NCBI GenBank assembly: GCA_964540515.1
Contig: CAZIMS010000003.1
Coordinates: 1-64,000 of the forward strand
Source of the DNA: JAOAGA01 sp964540515
Lineage (GTDB): Bacteria > CALINM01
Length of the DNA: 64,000 nucleotides
Direction of reading: 5' to 3'
Shown here: positions 34,694-43,792 of the stretch, in pieces
Numbering within the stretch: the stretch's first letter is position 1
How the letters are laid out: every line of letters starts with the position of its first letter
The notes under the pieces: generated by a model
What the model was told of the DNA's origin: nothing
Database searches by the model: none
Seen by the model: the letters and a program-made list of their open reading frames with translations, nothing else
Program-made: the position numbers and the translations under genes

Positions 34694-35754
34694 TGATTAG
34701 AAAGTTAATACTAATTTTTTTACTGCTTTTACCTCATATTTCTTATGCAAAAGAAGTAGAGCTTCTTAAATATAATACTATTAATGATATTGAAGAGATA
34801 AAAGCTGATGAAGATACAGCCATTTTAATCCTATCGAGTAGATATTACATTGATGATCTAAGAAAGTTAGTTGGCGATAGGGGATATATTTACTGGGTTC
34901 TGCCTTTTTCTCAAGTAGAAGAAAAAGATTTGCTTGCATTTAGACATCTTGCCGAGACTTTAGGCAGGCATGTTAAAATAAACTTCACATCTGAAGGAGC
35001 CTATGTAGAAGAAGAAGGATGGTTAGATTACAAAATTATTTCTTATTTAGATCTTAACAAAGTTGTTTATGAGAAGATTGTAATATTGTTAGATGTTGAT
35101 TTTTTCTTTAGACTTTATATTAATAGTATTTCAAAGGTTAACAATGAGAAAACCTTAGAGATAATGAAGTTTTACCGCAGCATTGAAAGTTATGAGCTTA
35201 ATGTAAATCAGATATATTTAATATTAAGTAGAGATATTAATCTCCCTGAATGGGCTGAGGAGTTTGGTTATCTTATAGAAAAGATTTATCATTATTGGAA
35301 GAAAAAAGAGTTCCCAACAAGTTACGTTTTATTGGATGAGGTGGGCAAATATATAGTTTTTGCACAGTATGAAGAAGCCTATGAAATATTATTAGATGTG
35401 TTTCCAGAACAGTCAGAAAATCCCTATTTTTATGAAAAAATGCTTTTTATAAGTTCAAAATTACGTGCCTTTAACGATATGTTAAAAGCTTTTGAGGAAG
35501 GATACAAAAGAAATAGTGCTATTATTTTTTTAGTGCCTGATATTGCAAAAGAATTATTGCAAAAGAGAGAGTTTTATCCTTCCTATCTATTAGTTAAAAG
35601 TGCCTATGAAAAGGAGATTTGGAATAAAGAGATAAAAAAGTTACTTGAAGATATTATTTTAGAAGGCTATAAATTCTATAATATGTTAAATGAAGATAGT
35701 GAGCTTTTTGAGTTTTTTAAGTCTGAATTGGAAAAGTTAAAAAGTAAGAAGTAG
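34693..35754 (+). CDS. exported protein of unknown function with helical repeats
   Basis: About 353 residues from the ATG at 34693 (TGATG overlap with the GT2 stop; a GTG at 34690 is also in frame). Signal peptide about 1-18 (LLPHISYA). The middle holds a Rossmann-like alternation (AILILSSRYYIDDL, YWVLPFSQVEEKDLLAFRHLAETLG) and the C-terminal half pairs of amphipathic helices that resemble degenerate TPRs (FAQYEEAYEILLDVFP, YFYEKMLFISSKL, AFEEGYKRNS). I do not recognise the family. It lies 19 bp before a lipoprotein gene and probably acts with it in the periplasm. Confidence 0.6.
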   Translation: MIRKLILIFLLLLPHISYAKEVELLKYNTINDIEEIKADEDTAILILSSRYYIDDLRKLVGDRGYIYWVLPFSQVEEKDLLAFRHLAETLGRHVKINFTSEGAYVEEEGWLDYKIISYLDLNKVVYEKIVILLDVDFFFRLYINSISKVNNEKTLEIMKFYRSIESYELNVNQIYLILSRDINLPEWAEEFGYLIEKIYHYWKKKEFPTSYVLLDEVGKYIVFAQYEEAYEILLDVFPEQSENPYFYEKMLFISSKLRAFNDMLKAFEEGYKRNSAIIFLVPDIAKELLQKREFYPSYLLVKSAYEKEIWNKEIKKLLEDIILEGYKFYNMLNEDSELFEFFKSELEKLKSKK

Positions 35755-35773
35755 GGTTTACTGGGAGGTCATT

Positions 35774-37918
35774 ATGTATAGAATAGCCCTTATTGCTTTA
35801 TCTTTCCTGTTTATTTTCTCTTGTGCAGGACCAAAGTTTATGAATAAATATGAGATAGAGTATGACGATAACTTTAAAGAATATGTTCTCTATCTTCATG
35901 GTGATTACAAAAATTGTAATAATGTAAAAATCGAGGTGTCCAAAGATGGTAAAAAGCTATTTCAGCAGGAATTATCTGGGAAAGTATCAGATTTTGCGGT
36001 AAATATACCTATAAAAAATCTTGATCTCGGTGAAAATATAGCAACGATTCTTTGTGATGAAAAAAAAGAAGATATTTCCATATCTATTTGGAATTTTAGA
36101 AATCCTATCTTGAGATATGTCTTTTCTCATAACTACAATGACAGTTTGGTTACACCAGAAGTAGAAGAGTTGATGGAAACAGATTTGTTTTTAAATGAGT
36201 TTAGAGAATTTATACTTAAATCGGAAAAAAATTTTGTTAAAGCATCACCACTTATTGAGTTTTTAGATTATAAAAATAAATCAAAAATTCTTGATGAAGC
36301 AGCAAAAAAAAATTATGCCAGTAAAGAGAGTATGCTGGTTTTTTATGAGTATTTAAAAGGGCTTCTTTTTGACGATAGCTGTTTTAACGTAATAGATACA
36401 TTGTTTAGCAGAAAAGACTATTATACAGATATGGAAGTTTTTAACATCCTTATGAGTAGACCTGAAAAAAGGATTTATGATAGATATTTTAATTTCTTTT
36501 TAAAAGAGCCCCATCTAAAGACTGCAATTTTAGAACATTTAATTGCTGATAGGGAATCACAGTTTTTTTTCGAGGCACTCATCTATTTTAAAGATAGAAT
36601 TAGAAAAGAAGGATTAAAAGATCCCTTTGTGCTTAAATTTGCTAAAAATTACTTTGCCTATAATAGCCAAGAGTTACCTTTTATTATAGAAATGATGAAA
36701 GGTCAGTTTTATAAAGATGGCATTTTACTTTTGGATATAAATGATTTATATGAAGATAGTGGGAAAGAGGTTTTCAAGCATTATAAAGATTTTAATAAAG
36801 TAACAAAAATTTATGTTTTAAAAAGACTTTTGCCTATTATTGGGGAAGACGAGGCTATTTTTACTACCGTAATTGAAGAAAGAGATAAAGATTTTATAGC
36901 AATACAATTAGAATATATATCAGCTTTTCCAAATAGGTATGATGATAAAACCTGGAGCTTTATTAAAAAATTAGTTGATGAAAATTATATAAAACTAGAA
37001 GTTTATAATTATCTTCTAAACGCACCTTTAGAAATGAAAAAATATGGGTTTAGAAAAATTTATGAACAAAAAGGAAATCTTGAAAATTTAGTGAATCTTA
37101 AAGGTGTAGATGATGAATATTATGAGAATGAACTTGTTAAAATTGCAAAAAAAACAAGAAAAAAAGATGCAGTAATGCTATTAGCTCATTTTAAAGAAAA
37201 ATATTTAGATTTTCTTATTGAAGTATACAAAGATGAGAAAAATGTAAACGACAGGGCAGATTTATTAGAAATGATAGCAGGATTGGGTACAAGGGGATAT
37301 GATTTTGCTTTAAATGAAGTTCTTATTAAACCCTATAAGTTAGAATATGCAAAGGTATTGACAACATTAACACTAACGGCTAATGAGGAAAACTTAAAAA
37401 AGATTTTAGAAGATATAATGGGTTATCCAAAAGAATATTTCATTGAAGTAACTATAGGTCTTGAAAATGATAAAAAAAGGATAGACTGTGATAAGATTTT
37501 GCCTCAATGGTTTTATAACAAAAAAGATGAAGAAGAGATTATTAGAGTTGGATGGGTTTGGGCATATTGTTGTCCCCAAAGCTATTTAGACTATATTAAA
37601 CTTGTTGAAGAAAGATATGGGAAAAATGAGAAGATTGTTAATGAGACCTTGGATGGCCTGATAGACATTATGAGTATCTTTAAGATAGATTATAAAGAGT
37701 TTACCAAAAATTATGCTAAAAGCTACTTTGAGAGATTTCCTAATAAATATACCAAACTGAAGGTAGCAGAAATTTTAGGTGAGGTAGGAAGTAAGGAAGA
37801 TATAAGCTATTTCCATAGGTTAATTGAGGGCGAAGATGATACCGATTATATTGATATGATTATATATTTTAAAGAGATATTAAAGAACAGATATAATATT
37901 GTTGATGAAACTAAATAA
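35774..37918 (+). CDS. lipoprotein with alpha-solenoid (HEAT-like) body, unknown function
   Basis: 714 residues; GGGAGG ribosome site. The N-terminus MYRIALIALSFLFIFSCAGP has a lipobox-like IFSC, so the mature protein would be lipid-anchored at Cys17. Residues about 25-115 look beta-rich; the remainder is a long array of Leu/Ile-rich antiparallel helix pairs like HEAT repeats, without a catalytic motif I recognise. A KKRIDCDKILPQW and WAYCCPQSYLDY stretch holds the few other Cys. It overlaps the DUF1573-like gene by 14 bp. A scaffold role at the membrane surface is plausible. Confidence 0.6.
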   Translation: MYRIALIALSFLFIFSCAGPKFMNKYEIEYDDNFKEYVLYLHGDYKNCNNVKIEVSKDGKKLFQQELSGKVSDFAVNIPIKNLDLGENIATILCDEKKEDISISIWNFRNPILRYVFSHNYNDSLVTPEVEELMETDLFLNEFREFILKSEKNFVKASPLIEFLDYKNKSKILDEAAKKNYASKESMLVFYEYLKGLLFDDSCFNVIDTLFSRKDYYTDMEVFNILMSRPEKRIYDRYFNFFLKEPHLKTAILEHLIADRESQFFFEALIYFKDRIRKEGLKDPFVLKFAKNYFAYNSQELPFIIEMMKGQFYKDGILLLDINDLYEDSGKEVFKHYKDFNKVTKIYVLKRLLPIIGEDEAIFTTVIEERDKDFIAIQLEYISAFPNRYDDKTWSFIKKLVDENYIKLEVYNYLLNAPLEMKKYGFRKIYEQKGNLENLVNLKGVDDEYYENELVKIAKKTRKKDAVMLLAHFKEKYLDFLIEVYKDEKNVNDRADLLEMIAGLGTRGYDFALNEVLIKPYKLEYAKVLTTLTLTANEENLKKILEDIMGYPKEYFIEVTIGLENDKKRIDCDKILPQWFYNKKDEEEIIRVGWVWAYCCPQSYLDYIKLVEERYGKNEKIVNETLDGLIDIMSIFKIDYKEFTKNYAKSYFERFPNKYTKLKVAEILGEVGSKEDISYFHRLIEGEDDTDYIDMIIYFKEILKNRYNIVDETK

Positions 37919-38831
37919 AATTTTAATTATCTTTCTTCTTTTTTTTAATGTAAAAATTGTTTTTGCACTAAAGATAGAGCCAGATTTCATCAAGATTGGA
38001 GAAATATTAAAAGAAACGGAATACACTTTTAATATTAAAGTTTTTAATAATAGCAATGAGCCAATAGAGATCTTAGGGGTTATAAATCAATGTGGCTTAA
38101 ATTTTAATCTTGAGAGGAAATATCTGTCTCCCCTGAAAGCTATATATGGCGAATTAAGATTCAACTCGGGCACTAACCCCGGCAGATTTATTGAATCTGT
38201 GAAGATAGTATATAAAGAGAAAGACACAATTAAACAAAAAACACTTACTGTTAGCTGGTTCAATAAAGTTGAGTTTTATAGCAAACTTTTTATTTTGGAT
38301 AAGAAAATTGATTTAGGTGAAATAAAACAAAATAGAAGCAAAAAATTTTTCATAGAAGTTGTTAATGCTGGTAATAGCGAGGGGGAGATTTTATTTCATG
38401 CCCTTGATGAAGGTTTGACTACAAATGTTAGAGAGAAGATACCCCCCAAATCTAATAAATTTTTGGAACTTAAGCTTGATGCTAAAACAGAAGTTATAAA
38501 AAAAAGATTAAGCTATGAGAAGCTTGATGTAAGAGGGGGTAGTGGTTTTGTAGAAATATTTGGAAGACCTTCTCAAATTTATTCTATTAGTATTGATAAT
38601 CCTGTAAAAAAAGACCAGACCTATGAGTTAAGTTTGATAATGAATAATGTAAATAGTTTAGGGCAGTTATTAGAAGTTAGAGATGTTCATGGAAATAAAT
38701 ACGCTTTTGATAGATCAGCGATTTTTAGAGGGGATAACATTATCAAGGTGTTTGTGCCAGAAAAAAATATTGATATTGTAGTTAAAAATGGAATTGTTTT
38801 GACTGTTAAGTTTCTACTTAATGATGAATAA
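37905..38831 (+). CDS. exported Ig-like protein, DUF1573-like
   Basis: 308 residues from the ATG at 37905; two TTG codons just upstream are in frame but the ATG gives a clean signal peptide (about 1-19, VKIVFA). Two successive beta modules are seen: FIKIGEILKETEYTFNIKVFNNSNEPIEILGVINQCGLNF and KIDLGEIKQNRSKKFFIEVVNAGNSEGEI. Both have the layout of a G-[E/Q]-I strand followed by N-x-G or NNS, as in DUF1573 and ASPM/HYDIN-type Ig domains. A third beta-rich part follows. No catalytic features. It overlaps both neighbours, so the three exported proteins and the next glycosyltransferase form one unit. Confidence 0.6.
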   Translation: MKLNKILIIFLLFFNVKIVFALKIEPDFIKIGEILKETEYTFNIKVFNNSNEPIEILGVINQCGLNFNLERKYLSPLKAIYGELRFNSGTNPGRFIESVKIVYKEKDTIKQKTLTVSWFNKVEFYSKLFILDKKIDLGEIKQNRSKKFFIEVVNAGNSEGEILFHALDEGLTTNVREKIPPKSNKFLELKLDAKTEVIKKRLSYEKLDVRGGSGFVEIFGRPSQIYSISIDNPVKKDQTYELSLIMNNVNSLGQLLEVRDVHGNKYAFDRSAIFRGDNIIKVFVPEKNIDIVVKNGIVLTVKFLLNDE

Positions 38832-40509
38832 TAACTTAAAGAAGCACTACTTTTACCTGTACATCTCAGTAATTATTTTTATGTCCCTTATAATTTATGG
38901 AAAAACAGTATTTTTTTCCTTTGTTACCGATGATTGGATGAATATTTTTGACAATAGTTTGTATTTTTCTTTGGAAGATATTAAAAGGATCTTTACTTCT
39001 ACTCAGATTAATTATAGAGACGAAAGTTATTATAGGCCCTTAGATACAATCTATTTCCTAATCACATTTAATCTTTTTAATGACAATCCCTTTTATTACC
39101 ATATCCTTAATATATTTTTTTTTATATTTTTCCTTATTTTATTTTATTGCTATTGCTTAAAAAAGTTTTCTGATAGAAACTTAGCTTTAATTTTAATATT
39201 ACTTTTTTTGTCTCATCCTATAAATGTAGAAACTGTTTCATGGATTTCAGCAAGAAATCAGATTTTAATAGGCATTTTTTTTGTCTTGGCGATAACTTTT
39301 TCTGAAAAAATTTTTGAGAAAGGCAACATTAATATTTTTCTAATTTTAATTTCTGGTGTTATGGCCTCTCTAATACACGAGATAGGGTTAATGGTATTTC
39401 CATTGGTAATTTTTTTGGTTTTTAATCAATCAGTAAATATAAATGTAGCAAAAATTAAAAAAAAACAAATAATTTTGTTATTTTCTTTTTCTATTATTGT
39501 AATTTTATATTTGTATGTAAGAAGTTTTTTGGGAATTACTTTAAAAATTGAACATAGTTTATATGAGAGATTATTAACGTCTTTTATTATTTTTAAAAAA
39601 ACAATTTTTAATCTTGTCTTCCCCTTTAATCTCAAACTCTATTATCATGAGTTAGTGGTCAAGAAATCAATGGATTTAGAAGTAATGAGTTCAATATTAA
39701 TTTTTGTGTGTTTTTTAACTGTTACTACCTTTATTGCTTTGAAAAATCCTATTGCAAGAGTTGGTTATTTCTTCTTTTGGCTAACATACGTACCTTTTTC
39801 AGGAGTTTTCAAGTTAATTGATAGGTCTTTTATATCTGACAGATATCTTTTTTTGCCCTTATGTGGAATACTGATAATGTTTTTTGCGGTTGCAAAAAAA
39901 AATTTATCTAACTATTCTAAATACCTTTATTTAGTATCTTTTTTTGTTATTATAATTTTTTCCATTATAAGTTTTAATAGAGTGGATATCTGGAAAAATG
40001 ACTTAGAAAACGCAAAAGAGCTCGTGAGAGAATATCCTGAAGAAGACAGTTATAGAAATAACCTTGCGATACTCTATTTAAACAATGGTGATTTGGATGC
40101 TGCAGAAAAGGAGTTTTTAGAAGCAATGAAAATAGCCAAATACCAAAAAGATTATTTAGTCGCTACAGAGGCTTTTATCAGTATTATAAAAGGCAATAGG
40201 GAGGAGGCTAAAAAAATTTATTTGAATTACTTAAATACAAATAAGTATAACATGAAAATTAATTATAACTTAGGGGTACTTTTTTTAGAAGAAGGTGATA
40301 GAGAAAAGGCAAAATATCATCTTGAACTTGCAAAGAAAGTAGCAAAAAAATACTTAAGAGAATATCCAGACATTTTGAATAATTTAGGAGTTATCGAATT
40401 TATTAGTGGAAATAATAAAAATGCAGAAAGTTATTTTCTCGAAGGATTAAAAATTAGACCCTATGACAAAAGGCTATTGCAAAATATAGAAAAAATAAGA
40501 AAAGATTAG
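38821..40509 (+). CDS. TMTC-like GT-C glycosyltransferase with C-terminal TPRs (copy A)
   Basis: 562 residues, about ten transmembrane helices then TPRs (about 395-560). Family hallmarks seen in all island copies: a double acidic motif right after the first helix (FVTDDWMNIFDN, about 34), YYRPL (about 71), the HP-E-V-WISAR loop (HPINVETVSWISARNQIL, about 131), and SDRYLFLP (about 339). In this copy WDD is changed to TDD. In animals TMTC enzymes use dolichyl-phosphate mannose; donor and acceptor here are unknown. TPR text includes YRNNLAILYLNNGDLDAAEKEF and ILNNLGVIEFISGN. Very AT-rich. Confidence 0.78.
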   Translation: MMNNNLKKHYFYLYISVIIFMSLIIYGKTVFFSFVTDDWMNIFDNSLYFSLEDIKRIFTSTQINYRDESYYRPLDTIYFLITFNLFNDNPFYYHILNIFFFIFFLILFYCYCLKKFSDRNLALILILLFLSHPINVETVSWISARNQILIGIFFVLAITFSEKIFEKGNINIFLILISGVMASLIHEIGLMVFPLVIFLVFNQSVNINVAKIKKKQIILLFSFSIIVILYLYVRSFLGITLKIEHSLYERLLTSFIIFKKTIFNLVFPFNLKLYYHELVVKKSMDLEVMSSILIFVCFLTVTTFIALKNPIARVGYFFFWLTYVPFSGVFKLIDRSFISDRYLFLPLCGILIMFFAVAKKNLSNYSKYLYLVSFFVIIIFSIISFNRVDIWKNDLENAKELVREYPEEDSYRNNLAILYLNNGDLDAAEKEFLEAMKIAKYQKDYLVATEAFISIIKGNREEAKKIYLNYLNTNKYNMKINYNLGVLFLEEGDREKAKYHLELAKKVAKKYLREYPDILNNLGVIEFISGNNKNAESYFLEGLKIRPYDKRLLQNIEKIRKD

Positions 40510-40515
40510 GGTTAT

Positions 40516-41715
40516 ATGAGATTAATTGTTTATCAGGTAGATTTAAGGATGACTATCCTGTGTCAATTTTTGTGATTTATATCTACAATCTCATTATATT
40601 TAGTAACACTCTTTTATTTGATCTTGTTTGGGATGATATCTCCTTTCTACTGGAAAACCTCAAAATAATAGAATTAAATAGATTTTTATTTTTTTGTAGA
40701 ACCCATGCCCACTGATATTTGGCCTATTAATTATAGACCTCTGCTGATGTTTAGTTTTGGCTTGGATTGCGCTCTTTGGGGATATAAATCCTTAATCTTT
40801 TAGATTGTATTTTGAGTATCTTAGATTATTGTTTTTCCTCTACCAACTTAAATTGATTTATCATCAATTGCCTATATAAAGATTTTTTTCAGTTTGGATA
40901 TATGCCATACGCAATTTTCTTAGTTATTATATTTATTTTCTTTTTTAAAATAAGGGGAAGATATGGATTTTTTTTGTTTTGTCTCAATAATAATCTCACT
41001 TATAACGGCCTCAGATTTCTAAGTCTTATTGATATCTCACCTCTCGAAGAAAGGTATTTATATTTTCCGAGGGTTTTTTTGGTTTTCTTTAGTTCTATTT
41101 ATTATAAAAGAAGTAAATAAAAAGGTAGTTCTTTATATAGCAATTGGTTTTATGGGACTTTATAGTTTTTTTTGGAATTTTAATTGGAAGAACCAAGGTG
41201 GCTTTCTGACAAAAAAGATAAAAGATGATCCTAACTATAAAGGAGTTCATCATGAGTTTGCCCCTTTTAATCTTATAAAAGGAAATATTGATTTTTCCGA
41301 AAGGCCTTCCAAGAAAGCAATAGATATAAGAAGAGATTATTTAGAGGCTTATGTAATGTCTGAGAACCTATACAGTCTAACAAGAAGGGATGAAGAAGCT
41401 CTCCCCTATTACTAAAAAGCTTCTCAGATAAATAAGCATAACCTTCTAATTTAAAATAATATTGCTACTACCTACCAAAATATGATGAAATTAGATAAGG
41501 CGCTTCTAAATTACTACAGGGCTTTTCAAATTGATGAAAATTTTTATAAAACAAATTATAATCTTGGTTATTTACTTTGGAGAGTTAACAGAAATTTAGA
41601 AGCTATTAACTTTTTGAGAAGGCCTTATAGTATAATAAATAATATTAACTTGCTAAAAGATATTAGACAATTTGAAATAGATATAGAAAAAGAGTTAAGA
41701 AATGGGGAAAGATAA
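40516..41715 (+). pseudogene. decayed TMTC-like glycosyltransferase
   Basis: Family motifs survive in order but in different frames and broken by stops: LLFDLVWDDISFLLEN (about 40608-40660), then NYRPLLMFSFGLDCALWGYK in another frame (about 40728-40790), LEERYLYFPR (about 41045), a TM and loop region LYSFFWNFNWKNQGGFLTKKI (41160-41220), and two TPR-like pieces (41029-41415 and 41482-41715) with MKLDKALLNYYRAFQIDENFYKTNYNLGYLLW. At least four disruptions are visible. Most of the membrane region between the YYRP and ERYLY motifs is missing. The last fragment overlaps the next start by 14 bp. Confidence 0.85.
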
Positions 41716-43774
41716 AAAGATTTTTTTCAGTATTTTAGGTGTGGTAATACTTTTTAATATTATCAACAGATTGAGCTTTTTAAGATATGTCTTTGCCTTT
41801 CCCGAACTTAGACTTGTTGGTCCTGATAGTTTTTATCATTTAAAAAGAATAATTTATACCTTTGAAAATTATCCAGAGATGCTTATGTTTGATCCTTTTT
41901 TATCATATCCAGAGGGTGATTTTGTTCCATGGCCGCCTTTATTTGATTTCATAGGTGGTAGTCTTGCAAAAATAATTGGTAATCCTATTTATTCATCTGT
42001 TTTTTTAAATTTTTTTGTAGGGTTATTAACTCTATTATTAATATTGTTATATTTAAGTAAAAGGCATATAACAGCGACTATAGTCTCACTTAGTATATTA
42101 GCAGTTTCAACATTATTTGTTAGTTCTCAGAGCGTTGGCAATATAGACCATCATGCTTTAGAAGTTTTTTTGGTTTTATCTTTTTATCTGTCTTTTGCTT
42201 ACTTAGAGAATAAAATTTGGAAGGTTATCATTTTATCTATTATAGTAACACTAAGCTTCTTCAATTGGCCAGGTGCACCTTTATATTATGGTCCCGTTTT
42301 TTTATTTAATTTAGTTAATATGATAAAGAAAGAAAACAATAAGTTCAATTGGGTTAATATAGCCATTCCGTTCTTTGTTTCAGGTTCTTTAATCTATCTG
42401 TATTTGACTTTTTCTGGTTATAATGTCTTTGATTATTCTTACAGATTTTTTTCAAGGTTTCATGTAGATTTTTGCTTCTTCGTTGCCTTTGTGTCATTTG
42501 CTGCAATTCTTTATGGGGCAAAGCATATACCAAAATTTATTCCCTTAACTCTAACAGTAGTCATTTTTGTAATTTTTAGGGGGATATTCTTTGAGGTTTT
42601 TGGTGGAATGGGCTATCTAACAAAGACGGCAGAGAGTCAACTTATGGGTTTAGTCAGTGAGTCACAACCATTGTTTTTTGGTAATAATAGATTTTTTATT
42701 GATGATTTTGTTAGAAATCTGTTTTTTTTTAGTATTTTTTATCTCATCAGTCCCTTTATTATTTATAGAGAGATTAAGAAGAAAAATAATGAATTACTTT
42801 TTTTTGCCTTAGTATATTTTTTCTTGTTAACATTTTTTCAGATCAGAATGGGTATCTTTTTTGTTCCTTTTATAGCAATTTTCTGTGGTTATTTAGCTTT
42901 TGAATATTATAAATCAGGAAAAACATTTATAAAAAAGCATATTTTTTTAATAGTAGCTCTAATAAATATGCTTGTTATGACAATAATATGGTTTAGACTG
43001 GGTTATGAAAATTATGATTTTGGGAAACACACTATCTATGAAACTATGAATTACCTTAGGGAGAATACTAAAGATAAAGAGAGGTTTCAAAGAGGTGAGG
43101 TGCCCTATGGTATTTTTACTGCCTGGGACATTGGGCATTACGTAGTAACCTTGGGAAACAGGCCTGCAATCGCACATAACTTTATTACCAATGCAAGAAA
43201 TAATAAGGAACTTGAGTATATAAAGGCTATTTACTCAAAATCTGAAGATGAGATTGTTAGTTTGATGGATAAAAACAATACCCCCTATTTAATCATATCT
43301 AATCTTTATCAGTATGTGGCAAATAGTTGGAGTTTAGTTTATAATTCTTATAATCCCTATGTAACAGAATATGAAGATAAGGTAGAGTTAAATGATAATA
43401 TTAATGATTTATTTTTGAATAATCTTGTATTTGGAGGCTATCCCTCTAAGCACTTAAGAATAGTCTTTGAAGCCGATTTTAAAGATAACTTACATGATTA
43501 CATAGCTATTGTAGAAAGGGTTAAGGGGGTAAAATTAGTAACAAAAGAGAAAGGGGTCATTATAGTAAACTTAAAAACAAAAAATGGAGACCTTGAACTT
43601 TCATATAATCCTGAAAATATTGGCCAAAAATATATCTTTACAGTACCATATTCAACAGATAAGAAATTTGATGTAATAGTAGATAGTGTACTATTTAAAA
43701 ATGAGAGGGGTATAAAGAGGCTTTTCATAAGTGAGGAAGAAGTGATTAATGGAGTTGAAAGAATTTTATTTTAG
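41702..43774 (+). CDS. STT3/PglB-type oligosaccharyltransferase 2
   Basis: 690 residues, shorter than copy 1. Motifs in the same order: GPDSFYHLKR (about 40), SYPEGDFVPWPPLFDF, GNIDHHALEVFL (about 146), WPGAPLYYG, and AWDIGHYVVTLGNRPAIAHNF (about 473; WWDxG in the form AWDIG). The C-terminal soluble part keeps the LRIVFEADF...YIAIVERVKGVKLV module, parallel to copy 1. Two OST paralogs of different length in one locus suggest different acceptors or glycans (inference). Its ATG lies within the end of the upstream pseudogene. Confidence 0.83.
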   Translation: MGKDKKIFFSILGVVILFNIINRLSFLRYVFAFPELRLVGPDSFYHLKRIIYTFENYPEMLMFDPFLSYPEGDFVPWPPLFDFIGGSLAKIIGNPIYSSVFLNFFVGLLTLLLILLYLSKRHITATIVSLSILAVSTLFVSSQSVGNIDHHALEVFLVLSFYLSFAYLENKIWKVIILSIIVTLSFFNWPGAPLYYGPVFLFNLVNMIKKENNKFNWVNIAIPFFVSGSLIYLYLTFSGYNVFDYSYRFFSRFHVDFCFFVAFVSFAAILYGAKHIPKFIPLTLTVVIFVIFRGIFFEVFGGMGYLTKTAESQLMGLVSESQPLFFGNNRFFIDDFVRNLFFFSIFYLISPFIIYREIKKKNNELLFFALVYFFLLTFFQIRMGIFFVPFIAIFCGYLAFEYYKSGKTFIKKHIFLIVALINMLVMTIIWFRLGYENYDFGKHTIYETMNYLRENTKDKERFQRGEVPYGIFTAWDIGHYVVTLGNRPAIAHNFITNARNNKELEYIKAIYSKSEDEIVSLMDKNNTPYLIISNLYQYVANSWSLVYNSYNPYVTEYEDKVELNDNINDLFLNNLVFGGYPSKHLRIVFEADFKDNLHDYIAIVERVKGVKLVTKEKGVIIVNLKTKNGDLELSYNPENIGQKYIFTVPYSTDKKFDVIVDSVLFKNERGIKRLFISEEEVINGVERILF

Positions 43775-43792
43775 TTATATGGATACTACAAA

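Noticed and set aside
40902..41120. Small independent gene in the decayed region
   Set aside because: The translation LEERYLYFP is the ERYLY motif of the TMTC family in one frame of a broken copy, so it belongs to the pseudogene.
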